Shown piece by piece: positions 17,052-24,908 of a DNA stretch of 64,000 bases. Position 1 is the first letter of the stretch; every line of letters begins with the position of its first letter. The DNA comes from Photobacterium proteolyticum (GTDB taxonomy: Bacteria > Pseudomonadota > Gammaproteobacteria > Enterobacterales > Vibrionaceae): positions 248,001-312,000 of the forward strand of contig NZ_MJIL01000090.1 of NCBI RefSeq assembly GCF_001939735.1, given 5' to 3'. The notes beneath the pieces are model-generated. The model searched no databases, was not told where the DNA came from, and saw only the letters and a program-made list of their open reading frames with translations. A program made the translations under genes and the position numbers.

Positions 17052-17818
17052 TGTACGACCTCTTCATTAAAGTACACATAAGATTCCATGCCTGGCTTTA
17101 ATTGTTCGTTTAAATTATCTAAAGTAACTTCTACTAAAAAACCAGGTTCGTTTTCATTAAATGCTGGGGATATAAGTGTTACTTTTCCTGTATAATCTTT
17201 ACCAATAGATGGAATGTTAACCTTTACTTTTTCATTTTTTTCTATTTTGTTGAAATCTATTTCCAATAAATAAAATCGAACTTTCAACTTGCTAATATCA
17301 GCTATTGTATAAAGAGGATCACCTACAGATATAAATTGCCCAAGCTCTACAGAGCGGGTTACAATTACACCGCTGAATGGAGCGATAGGAGTCGACTTTT
17401 CGAAAGTTCTTTTTGCAATTTCGTACTTTGTGTTAGTGACATTATATTGGGCTCTACCAACATTCGTTATTCGTATTTGATTGTCTAGATCGCTGGTTGA
17501 AACACCTTTAACTTTAAAAAGTGATTGATAACGTTGTAGCTGTTTTTCTTGCGCTTCTAATTCACTTTGGCTGACATCGACTTCATATTTTGCTAGTTTA
17601 ACATTTAACGCATAGTCCTTTTCTGACAATGAAAGTAGCTCTTTATTTAATTTAACATTATCGCCGTTATCGTAATTATAGGAGTTAATAATTCCAGTTA
17701 CTTCACTGCGTATTACAACATTTTTATCTGGTATAAGTTGACCAACGATATAGTCATTAGCAAAAGTTATTGGTGATATCATTAACAATGTTATTAATGG
17801 TGTAATATTCTTCAGCAC
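17048..17818 (-). CDS. RND periplasmic adaptor (HlyD/MFP family), short
   Basis: Membrane fusion protein of 256 residues with a signal peptide (ITPLITLLMISPITFA). Visible parts are the first half of a lipoyl domain (NDYIVGQLIPDKNVVIRSEV), a short coiled-coil hairpin (about residues 75-130), the second lipoyl half (STPIAPFSGVIVTRSVELGQ) and a beta-barrel domain ending in LKPGMESYVYF. It is much shorter than common adaptors such as AcrA (near 400 residues) because the hairpin is short and the membrane-proximal domain is missing. The ORF ends naturally with no sign of a frameshift. It precedes and overlaps the permease gene. Confidence 0.85.
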   Translation of the reverse strand: MLKNITPLITLLMISPITFANDYIVGQLIPDKNVVIRSEVTGIINSYNYDNGDNVKLNKELLSLSEKDYALNVKLAKYEVDVSQSELEAQEKQLQRYQSLFKVKGVSTSDLDNQIRITNVGRAQYNVTNTKYEIAKRTFEKSTPIAPFSGVIVTRSVELGQFISVGDPLYTIADISKLKVRFYLLEIDFNKIEKNEKVKVNIPSIGKDYTGKVTLISPAFNENEPGFLVEVTLDNLNEQLKPGMESYVYFNEEVVQ

Positions 17819-18212
17819 AAAATATCCCTCAGAGTGAAATACTATTGAATGATTTTTAATTTATAATACTTTTTATCAGTATTTATTTAAAAATGATTAC
17901 TATTAATCTAATTATCCAGTAAATAAATATATATCAGGTGCTGTGAAAAAAATATGAAACAATGAATTTGTTATGCATTCAGCTTCCTATTGGTGGCGAT
18001 ACTCAGTTCTATCCAGAAGTTATTCTGCCCCATTTGACTATCATCGAAATAACTGGCTGAAACAGATGAGCTGTTGTTATAAGTACTCTCCCTGCTGTAC
18101 CTAAGATTCGGTGAGATTATGAGCTAAATAGAGCCAATTTCTCTACTTAATCTTTCGTTTTTTAACATTGCTGTCAAATATGTGATCTGAGTCGTTCCGC
18201 TTAAGCTGTGAT

Positions 18213-18250
18213 TTTCGTATATTCCTTTCACTTATTTTCGAAATCTTTCG
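18213..18250 (+). promoter_or_regulatory. DeoR/AgaR-like operator, TTTCG tandem repeat (site B)
   Basis: TTTCA at 18226, TTTCG at 18236 and TTTCG at 18246 are spaced by exactly 10 bp. A further TTTCG begins at 18213 and another at 18153. The array ends 20 bases before the chosen start of the sulfatase-maturase gene, a position suited to repression. CCTTTC at 18224 matches sites A and C. The rest of the gap 17819-18270 is AT-rich, with no gene seen. Confidence 0.6.
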
Positions 18251-18270
18251 CAGTGTCTTGGGTGATTGTC

Positions 18271-19518
18271 ATGGCCGGATCAAATTTTCAAAAAGCCCGT
18301 TTTCATATGATGGCAAAGCCAGCAAGTTATCGTTGTAATCTGAAATGTGATTATTGCTTCTATCTTGAAAAAGAAGAAATGATGCATGGCTCGGCAGCTG
18401 AGAAGTCATCATCACCCCAATCTAGTGATCAAATGTCTGACTCGATGCTTAAGCGTTATGTCCGCGACTATATTCGTTCTCAGGACAGTGACGAGATTGA
18501 CTTTGCTTGGCAAGGAGGGGAGCCAACTCTTGCAGGGCTGGATTTTTTCCGTAATGCCGTGAAGTATCAAAAACAATATGCTGACGGAAAAACGATTACG
18601 AACAGTTTTCAGACCAATGCAGTGGCGATAAACCGCCAATGGGCGCAATTTTTTGCCGAGAACAATTTTCTAATTGGTGTTTCTGTCGATGGTTCAGCAG
18701 AAGTACATGATAAATATAGAATATCAGTTAATGGCAAACCAACATTTGAACGCGTTAAACATGCTATCTCACTATTGAAAGAGTTTAATGTTCAATTTAA
18801 TACGCTCACTGTAATTAATGATCAAAACTGGAATAAGGGTAGGGAAACTTACCACGCACTGAAAGCGTTAGGTTCGGTGCATTTTCAATTCATTCCTATT
18901 GTCGAAGTAGAGCAACATTGCCAGCAAAGTACCACCGGTCATTATTCCCCGACAGCTGATGCGACATTGACACACTTTTCGGTACCAGCCGATGGGTACG
19001 GTCAATTTATGACAGAGGTCTTTGATGAGTGGATCAAAGAGGATGTTGGCCGTATTTTTATCCGTATGTTCGACAGCATGCTGGCAACCTGGATGGGCTA
19101 TCCCGCGTCGGTTTGCGTCCAGGCAAAGGACTGTGGCCAAGCGATGGTTATCGAGTCCAATGGTGATGTCTACTCCTGTGATCATTATGTTTATCCGGCT
19201 AATCGCCTTGGCAATATTACTCAAACAAATATTGGTAAGCTTGCGACAAGCAAGCAACAGCAGCGTTTTGGTTCTGCCAAGTCAACCAAATTAACCAGTC
19301 TATGCCAGCAGTGTGAAGTTAACGTACTCTGCCATGGCGGCTGTCCCAAGCATAGGTTGGTTCCCATTTCAGGTGAAAAACATAAACAAAATTACCTGTG
19401 TGCTTCCTATAAACGCATATTCACCCATACCGCGCCGGCGATGCACTTGATGGCACAAGAAATCCAGGGTGGGGGAGTTGCCGCCAATGTCATGCCAATG
19501 TTGGCCAACATGCGATGA
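18271..19518 (+). CDS. anaerobic sulfatase-maturating enzyme (radical SAM)
   Basis: Radical SAM enzyme of 415 residues that oxidises the active-site Cys or Ser of sulfatases to formylglycine in the cytoplasm before export. The [4Fe-4S] motif is Cys22-x3-Cys26-x2-Cys29 in YRCNLKCDYCFYLEKE. The C-terminal SPASM region has the expected Cys clusters: SVCVQAKDCGQ, NGDVYSCDHY, and CQQCEVNVLCHGGCPKHR. ATG 18271 is chosen (MAGSNFQKARFHMMAKPASY) because an earlier in-frame start at 18208 would place operator repeats inside the coding region. The sulfatase gene starts 34 bases downstream, its evident target. Confidence 0.94.
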   Translation: MAGSNFQKARFHMMAKPASYRCNLKCDYCFYLEKEEMMHGSAAEKSSSPQSSDQMSDSMLKRYVRDYIRSQDSDEIDFAWQGGEPTLAGLDFFRNAVKYQKQYADGKTITNSFQTNAVAINRQWAQFFAENNFLIGVSVDGSAEVHDKYRISVNGKPTFERVKHAISLLKEFNVQFNTLTVINDQNWNKGRETYHALKALGSVHFQFIPIVEVEQHCQQSTTGHYSPTADATLTHFSVPADGYGQFMTEVFDEWIKEDVGRIFIRMFDSMLATWMGYPASVCVQAKDCGQAMVIESNGDVYSCDHYVYPANRLGNITQTNIGKLATSKQQQRFGSAKSTKLTSLCQQCEVNVLCHGGCPKHRLVPISGEKHKQNYLCASYKRIFTHTAPAMHLMAQEIQGGGVAANVMPMLANMR

Positions 19519-19552
19519 AGCAATCCAAGTTTTATTTATAAAGGAGTGAACA

Positions 19553-21160
19553 ATGAAACTGTCCTCAAACAAGAAGACGGTGTTGGCCGGGCTTGTGGCA
19601 GCAGCATGTGCGTTATCGCCAGCAATGTCGGTGGCAGCAGAAAAAACAGAGCAGCCTAACGTTCTGCTTATTGTAATGGACGATTTAGGTACGGCACAGC
19701 TGGATTTTGCGCTAGAAGATGTTGATAGCGAGGCGTTGTTAAAACGTCCTGTTCCTGAGCGCTACAAAGGCAGTTATGACAAGTTATATGATGCCGCTAA
19801 GCGTTCAATGCCGAACATTACCAAGCTTGCAAATGAAGGCGTTAGAATGACCAATGCTTACGTGGCAACACCAGTTTGCGGGCCGTCACGCGCAGGTATG
19901 ATGACAGGGCGTTTCCCGCATAGCTTTGGTACGTACAGTAATGATGATGCAAAGCTTGGTATTCCTCTTGATATCAAACTTCTACCATCATTGTTGAGTG
20001 AGAATGGCTATTCGACAGCAAGTATTGGTAAGTACCACAATGCTAAAGTTCGCAAACATTTTAAGCCTAAAGATGATCAAAGTCGTGATTACCACGATAA
20101 TCAGATTTCAACGCCAGCACCTGGCTATCGGCCGGAAGAACGTGGCTTCGATTATTCCTATAGCTATTTTGCGTCAGGTGCGGCTCTGTATAACTCTCCA
20201 TCCATCTATCGGAACGACGAAAATGTTCCGGCCCCAGGATACCTGACGCATAATTTAACCAAAGAAACGATTAACTTTATTGAGCAATCAAACAGTCAAG
20301 ATAAACCATTCTTTATTAACTTGGCTTATAGTGTTCCGCATATTCCACTTGAACAACCGGCTCCGGCTAAATACATGGAGCGCTTTAATACCGGTAATGT
20401 TGAAGTTGACAAGTATTATGCTCACGTTAATGCATCCGATGAAGGTATCGGCAAAATTATCGATAAGCTAAAAGCGATTGGCGAGTATAATAATACGCTC
20501 ATCTTCTTCTTATCGGACAACGGTGCTGTGTTTGAGTCTCCGATGCCAATGAACGGTATGGACCGTGCGTTTAAGGGGCAGCGATACCGTGGTGGTGTGC
20601 ATGTACCTTTCATTGTCCATTGGAAGGGCGCTTTACCTGAAAACCAGGTTAACGACACCATGATTTCAGCGATGGACATTTTGCCGACAGCTCTGGCTGC
20701 GGCAGGAATAACAATACCTGGTGAGATGAAAGTCGATGGTAAGAATATTTTGCCAACGCTGAAAGGTGAAAAACAGCAGCCTCATAAATATTTATATTGG
20801 GCTGGTCCACGAGCTCTTCATTATGATGCGCAAAATGCTGACTTTTGGAGCAATTACTGGAATTGGATCACTTTTGAAAACAATGAGTTCATCCCGAGCA
20901 AGCATATTGAAAAGCTGTCGAAAGGTGAGTGGGCAATCAAGGATCAGAATTGGTCGCTGCACTATTTCGATGATGGGAAGGGAGAGTATGAACTCTATAA
21001 CTACGCGAAAGACCCGTCACAGTCTGTTAACCTGGCCAATAAATATCCTGATAAGGTGAATGAGCTAAAAGCTGCCTTTTATGATTGGATTAAAACTAAA
21101 CCAGCCCCGATTGCATGGGGGCAGGACCGTTATGAAATATTAACAGAGTCGGCAAAGTAA
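19553..21160 (+). CDS. secreted type I sulfatase (Cys type)
   Basis: Sulfatase of 535 residues with a signal peptide (LAGLVAAACALSPAMSVAAE). The formylglycine motif is Cys109 in VCGPSRAGMMTGR, matching C-x-P-S-R-x3-x-T-G. Calcium ligands Asp43-Asp44 lie in LLIVMDDLG, and FFLSDNGAV carries the second metal-binding Asp-Asn. It should remove O-sulfate from glycosaminoglycan in the periplasm or outside; which position (4-O or 6-O of N-acetylgalactosamine, or 2-O of the uronate) cannot be told from sequence. AAAGGAG precedes the ATG, and the maturase gene is immediately upstream. A putative terminator follows. Confidence 0.94.
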   Translation: MKLSSNKKTVLAGLVAAACALSPAMSVAAEKTEQPNVLLIVMDDLGTAQLDFALEDVDSEALLKRPVPERYKGSYDKLYDAAKRSMPNITKLANEGVRMTNAYVATPVCGPSRAGMMTGRFPHSFGTYSNDDAKLGIPLDIKLLPSLLSENGYSTASIGKYHNAKVRKHFKPKDDQSRDYHDNQISTPAPGYRPEERGFDYSYSYFASGAALYNSPSIYRNDENVPAPGYLTHNLTKETINFIEQSNSQDKPFFINLAYSVPHIPLEQPAPAKYMERFNTGNVEVDKYYAHVNASDEGIGKIIDKLKAIGEYNNTLIFFLSDNGAVFESPMPMNGMDRAFKGQRYRGGVHVPFIVHWKGALPENQVNDTMISAMDILPTALAAAGITIPGEMKVDGKNILPTLKGEKQQPHKYLYWAGPRALHYDAQNADFWSNYWNWITFENNEFIPSKHIEKLSKGEWAIKDQNWSLHYFDDGKGEYELYNYAKDPSQSVNLANKYPDKVNELKAAFYDWIKTKPAPIAWGQDRYEILTESAK

Positions 21161-21167
21161 CAATGAG

Positions 21168-21190
21168 AAAGGGCCTTTGAGGCCCTTTAC
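21168..21190 (+). terminator. putative terminator after sulfatase gene
   Basis: AAAGGGCC (21168-21175) and GGCCCTTT (21181-21188) form an 8-bp stem with a TTTGA loop. Only a short T-run follows, so it may be weak. Confidence 0.6.
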
Positions 21191-21346
21191 TCGTTTAGGG
21201 CTTCTTCAATTAACTCCCCCCTCCAGCTACGAGTCGATTGCAGCCAGATATCTTCATATTCTTATACTATTCGTCGTAAATAGATGCTGGTGCTTTCATT
21301 TTTAGTCCTTTTCCTCTTACATCACGAAAGATTTTCTTCCCTCCTT

Positions 21347-21363
21347 CCTTTCGATTGCTTTCG
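21347..21363 (+). promoter_or_regulatory. DeoR/AgaR-like operator, TTTCG tandem repeat (site C)
   Basis: CCTTTCGATTGCTTTCG has TTTCG copies beginning at 21349 and 21359, a 10-bp period. It differs from site A by a single base over the matching stretch. A reversed copy, AATCGAAAG, lies at 21423-21431 near the aldolase start. The site precedes the aldolase-kdgK-eda operon. Confidence 0.6.
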
Positions 21364-21455
21364 TCTTCTGGTGTTTATGTGATCTAGATCTTTTTATTTG
21401 CTTTTGTTTTCAAATATCATTAAATCGAAAGCTAATGAAGGTTTTGAGGTTATAT

Positions 21456-22310
21456 ATGTTTCTGGTTTCATCTCGTGAAATGCTCCATAAAGCGCAGCTA
21501 GGCGGTTACGCGGTTCCTGCGTTTAATATCCATAACCTGGAAACTGTCCAGGTTGTTGTCGAAACAGCTGCTGAAATGGCATCGCCAGTCATTCTGGCCG
21601 GTACACCGGGAACTTTCTCGTATGCTGGTACAGATTACTTGGTCGCGATTTGCCAGGAGGCTGCGAAGCGCTATCAAATGCCAATTGCGTTGCATCTTGA
21701 CCATCACGAGTCGTTTGGTGACATCCGCAACAAGGTAGAAGCTGGCATTAAGTCTGCCATGATTGATGGTTCTCACCTGTCTTTTGAAAAGAACATTGAT
21801 TTGGTGAAGAAGGTGGTGGAGTTCTGCCATCGCTGGGACTGCTCTGTGGAAGCTGAGCTGGGGCGTCTTGGTGGCCAGGAAGATGATCTGATTGTTGATG
21901 CCAAAGACGCGCTATTTACTGATCCAGAAGCAGCTGTGGAGTTTGTAACCAAAACAGGCATTGATTCTTTGGCGATTGCTATTGGTACTGCTCACGGTAT
22001 GTATAAAGAAGAGCCTCGACTGGATTTTGACCGCCTGGGTGTTATTCGTGGCAAAACAGATGTGCCACTTGTACTGCACGGCGCTTCCGGTGTGCCTGAT
22101 GAAGATGTTCGTCGCTGTATCGAGCTTGGTATCACCAAGGTTAACGTTGCAACTGAGCTAAAGATTGCCTTCTCAGATGCTGTTAAGCAGTACTTCATTG
22201 AAAACCCGAACGCCAACGATCCTCGCCATTATATTGTTCCTGGCAAAGAAGCCATGAAGAAAGTGGTAATGGAAAAAATTGCGGTCTGTGGTAGCGCCGG
22301 CAAGCTGTAA
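21456..22310 (+). CDS. kbaY: class II tagatose-1,6-bisphosphate aldolase (KbaY/GatY type)
   Basis: Zinc aldolase of 284 residues that cleaves D-tagatose-1,6-bisphosphate to dihydroxyacetone phosphate and glyceraldehyde-3-phosphate, the last step of galactosamine catabolism. Motifs: AVPAFNIHN near the N-terminus, zinc ligands in LHLDHHESFGDI and AIAIGTAHGMY, VEAELGRLGGQEDD, and VLHGASGVPDEDVRRCIELG, all strongly KbaY/GatY-like. ATG 21456 is chosen over 21435: GAGG at 21446-21449 is spaced correctly and the length then equals the family norm. Its presence argues that the amino sugar of this locus is N-acetylgalactosamine (chondroitin). The matching galactosamine-6-P isomerase and tagatose-6-P kinase are not in the window. 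Confidence 0.92.
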   Translation: MFLVSSREMLHKAQLGGYAVPAFNIHNLETVQVVVETAAEMASPVILAGTPGTFSYAGTDYLVAICQEAAKRYQMPIALHLDHHESFGDIRNKVEAGIKSAMIDGSHLSFEKNIDLVKKVVEFCHRWDCSVEAELGRLGGQEDDLIVDAKDALFTDPEAAVEFVTKTGIDSLAIAIGTAHGMYKEEPRLDFDRLGVIRGKTDVPLVLHGASGVPDEDVRRCIELGITKVNVATELKIAFSDAVKQYFIENPNANDPRHYIVPGKEAMKKVVMEKIAVCGSAGKL

Positions 22311-22319
22311 TTGTATTTC

Positions 22320-22411
22320 GGAAAAGAAAAGGCAAGCACGCCCCCTGTGTTATTGCAGGGCTACACCTGAAGTGCTCCCTCAACATCGAAGGTGTAGCCA
22401 TTTTCTTTTCC
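22320..22411 (+). other. structured intercistronic RNA element (three-way junction-like)
   Basis: An outer stem (GGAAAAGAAAAGGC at 22320-22333 with the complement at 22397-22411) encloses two hairpins: CCCTG/CAGGG (22343-22347 and 22356-22360) and CTACACCT/AGGTGTAG (22361-22368 and 22390-22397). It fills most of the 119-base gap between the aldolase and kinase genes. The 3' side ends in TTTTCTTTTCC. Role unknown. Confidence 0.6.
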
Positions 22412-22429
22412 TTCCAGAAAACATAAGAA

Positions 22430-23410
22430 ATGGATAGCAAACTGATGGCTTCAACTCTGAGGTTTAAGCAGAAGAAAATTGCCATTATTGGCGAGTGCAT
22501 GATTGAACTGAGTGGAATGCCTTTTTCCACCCAGGAACAGCGTTTTGGTGGTGACACACTGAATACTGCCGTCTACCTGTCGCGTATGGTCCCCGGGCTT
22601 GCGCCTTATTATGTCACTGCACTGGGCGATGATACCTATAGCCGTCAGATGATGTCTGCATGGCAAGGTGAAGGTATTGATACTTCAATGGTACTAAAGG
22701 TGGCCGATAAGCTACCGGGCATGTATGCGATTGAGATTGACCCGCAAGGTGAACGGAGCTTCCATTATTGGCGCAATGACTCTGCTGCACGTCAACTGTG
22801 CCAGCATGGTGATTTTGCAGGTGTTGTGGAGTCGCTAAAAGATTTTGATCTCGTTTATCTTTCGGGCATTTCTTTGGCCATTCTACCGGATAAGGACAAA
22901 CATCTGTTGCTACGTTCGCTTGAGCTGTTAAAGCAAAGTGGTGTCCAAATTGCGGTGGATTCTAACTATCGTCCACGGCTGTGGCAGAGTGGTTCCGATG
23001 CCTGTGAATGGCTAGGCAAGTTGTATCAGGTTAGTGATATTGCTTTAGTGACTGCCGAAGATGAGGATTTGCTACTGGGGATGACGAACTCTCCGGCTGG
23101 CATTATTGCCAAGCGGCTGCACTCCATGGGGGTCAAGCAGGTGGTTGTTAAGCTCGGCAGTGAGGGGGCTATGTGGTCGCAATATAGCCTCAACGGAATG
23201 GCTGCTGGTAATAAAGTGGATAACGTTGTCGATACGACGGCAGCCGGGGATTCGTTTAATGCAGGATTTCTCGCTGCCTGGAGTATGGGTATGGAAACCG
23301 ATGAATGCTGCCACTGGGGCAACAAACTCGCCGCGCAGGTGATCCAGCACAAAGGGGCGATTATTCCGCTGGAGCAAACACGCTATATTACGGAACTAAT
23401 GAGTATTTGA
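22430..23410 (+). CDS. kdgK: 2-keto-3-deoxygluconate kinase
   Basis: PfkB-family kinase of 326 residues that phosphorylates KDG to KDPG. Visible signatures: IIGECMIELSG at the N-terminus, the substrate-site GGDTLNTAVYLSRM, AVDSNYRPRLW (highly typical of KdgK) and the ATP/catalytic motif DTTAAGDSFNAGFLAAW. It is cytoplasmic. It follows the structured element after the aldolase gene and is one base from eda, giving the expected KDG to KDPG to pyruvate plus glyceraldehyde-3-phosphate module that receives KduD product. The start could also be the in-frame ATG at 22445. Confidence 0.94.
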   Translation: MDSKLMASTLRFKQKKIAIIGECMIELSGMPFSTQEQRFGGDTLNTAVYLSRMVPGLAPYYVTALGDDTYSRQMMSAWQGEGIDTSMVLKVADKLPGMYAIEIDPQGERSFHYWRNDSAARQLCQHGDFAGVVESLKDFDLVYLSGISLAILPDKDKHLLLRSLELLKQSGVQIAVDSNYRPRLWQSGSDACEWLGKLYQVSDIALVTAEDEDLLLGMTNSPAGIIAKRLHSMGVKQVVVKLGSEGAMWSQYSLNGMAAGNKVDNVVDTTAAGDSFNAGFLAAWSMGMETDECCHWGNKLAAQVIQHKGAIIPLEQTRYITELMSI

Positions 23411-23411
23411 T

Positions 23412-24044
23412 ATGAACAGTAAGTGGATTGAAACATTACGTGCACTACGAGTGATGCCTGTTATTCAGATTGAAGATGCCAAGGATGCAGTAAAACTGGC
23501 ACAGGTGTTGAGTGAAAATGGATTGCCTGCCGCAGAAATAACATTTCGCAGTAAGGCGGCAGCAGAGTCAATTCGTTTGATCAGACAAGCTTTTCCGGAC
23601 TTGATCCTATGCGCCGGTACGGTGCTGACTCCCGCTCAGGTGGACTTGGCGGTAGAAGCCGGTGCCGATTTTATTGTAAGCCCGGGCTTTAACCCAACGA
23701 CGGTTAAATATTGCCAGGAAAAAGGTGTAAAAATCATTCCGGGCGTAAATAGCCCTAGTCAAGTTGAGCAGGCGTTGGAGCTTGGTATCACCGCATTGAA
23801 ATTTTTCCCGGCTGAAGCGTCGGGTGGTATTAATATGCTGAAGTCACTGACTGGCCCTTACGGCAATATTCAACTGATGCCAACGGGTGGTGTAAAGCCA
23901 GCCAATCTGATGGACTATTTGGCAATCCCTCAGGTGATTGCGTGTGGCGGCACCTGGATTGCTCCTACGGCAGCTATTCGTGATAACGATTGGGAAACTA
24001 TTGCCAACAATGTTCGTGAAACATGTAAGTTAGTTAACGCCTAG
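23412..24044 (+). CDS. eda: KDPG aldolase (2-keto-3-deoxy-6-phosphogluconate aldolase)
   Basis: Class I aldolase of 210 residues that splits KDPG into pyruvate and glyceraldehyde-3-phosphate. The Schiff-base lysine is Lys130 in TALKFFPAEASGG. The general base Glu42 is in PAAEITFRS, and LCAGTVLT and MPTGGVKPAN are phosphate-site motifs. The start is one base after the kdgK stop, so translation is coupled. This probably is a pathway-dedicated copy, since Vibrionaceae usually carry another eda with the Entner-Doudoroff genes; that other copy is not in the window. Confidence 0.94.
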   Translation: MNSKWIETLRALRVMPVIQIEDAKDAVKLAQVLSENGLPAAEITFRSKAAAESIRLIRQAFPDLILCAGTVLTPAQVDLAVEAGADFIVSPGFNPTTVKYCQEKGVKIIPGVNSPSQVEQALELGITALKFFPAEASGGINMLKSLTGPYGNIQLMPTGGVKPANLMDYLAIPQVIACGGTWIAPTAAIRDNDWETIANNVRETCKLVNA

Positions 24045-24054
24045 GATCGTGAAG

Positions 24055-24630
24055 ATGACAGAAAAACATGTAGCTGTATTGCTGGCTGACGGGTTTGAAG
24101 AGGGTGAAGCTGTAGTCTTTATCGATATTATGCGTCGATTGGATATCAGGGTGACAGTATTGTCTTGCATGGAAACTACTGCCCTGAATACGTACTTTGA
24201 AACTCGAATTACGGCTGATGATGTCTTGAAGAATTGTCACGACAAGACCTATGACGCCGTTATGATGCCGGGCGGTCCCCAAGGGACCGATAACCTGTCT
24301 GCCAATCCGATGGTTGTGGATTTCCTGAAGCGTCATATCAGTGAAGGTAAGTATATATGTGCCTTGTGCTCATCAGGTGCCAAGGTCTTGGCTGCCCATA
24401 ACCTATTGGAAGGCAGAGCGTACACAACGGGTGATAAGTTGGCAGATAAATTTGCCGATGGTGAGTATCTCGATAAGAAAGTTGTTGTTACGGATAACTT
24501 TATTACCGGTAAGGGCCTGGGGGTGAGCTTTGAGTTCTCATTTACGGTGGCCAAGATGCTATTAGCCGACAATCAGGAAAAGGTAGACTGGCAGGCAAGC
24601 CATATCTATTTTGACCATTGGCCGTTGTAA
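24055..24630 (+). CDS. DJ-1/PfpI family protein
   Basis: Protein of 191 residues of the DJ-1/PfpI (YajL-like) superfamily. The nucleophile-elbow Cys105 is in YICALCSSGAKVLA; Glu residues in LLADGFEEGEAV supply the partner acidic residue; MMPGGPQGTDNL is the other family motif. ATG 24055 is chosen over a GTG at 24049 because AGGA (24043-24046) then has normal spacing. It lies 10 bases after eda and shares its operon. Members of this family include glyoxalase/deglycase-like and stress proteins; the role in uronate catabolism is unknown, perhaps handling of reactive dicarbonyls made from ketodeoxy sugars (inference). Confidence 0.82.
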   Translation: MTEKHVAVLLADGFEEGEAVVFIDIMRRLDIRVTVLSCMETTALNTYFETRITADDVLKNCHDKTYDAVMMPGGPQGTDNLSANPMVVDFLKRHISEGKYICALCSSGAKVLAAHNLLEGRAYTTGDKLADKFADGEYLDKKVVVTDNFITGKGLGVSFEFSFTVAKMLLADNQEKVDWQASHIYFDHWPL

Positions 24631-24657
24631 TCCGACAATAATCGTTTTATTACGTTG

Positions 24658-24690
24658 AAGCTGCCCGACAAGTGTTTGGCAGCTTTTTTT
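24658..24690 (+). terminator. terminator of the aldolase-kdgK-eda operon
   Basis: AAGCTGCC (24658-24665) pairs with GGCAGCTT (24678-24685), followed by a run of T to 24690. Confidence 0.88.
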
Positions 24691-24908
24691 ATCTTAATAT
24701 TTGTTCTAGCATTTATTTTTTGGCTTATTATCAGTCAACATTATAACTTGCCATTTAGCTGTTTGATTTTATTGATAAATATCTTGAGGCAATAAGTTAT
24801 GAAAATGCCTTTTAGTATCTTATTTTCCGGTTTTTTATATAACGGCGGAAAAGAACAGCCTTTATCATGGTACTTACTATTGGAGAATCGGCTTAAGTAA
24901 GGGACGAC

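Noticed and set aside
14013..17818. treating the RND pump as part of the glycosaminoglycan pathway
   Set aside because: Only position links it; no shared operator was seen upstream of the adaptor gene.
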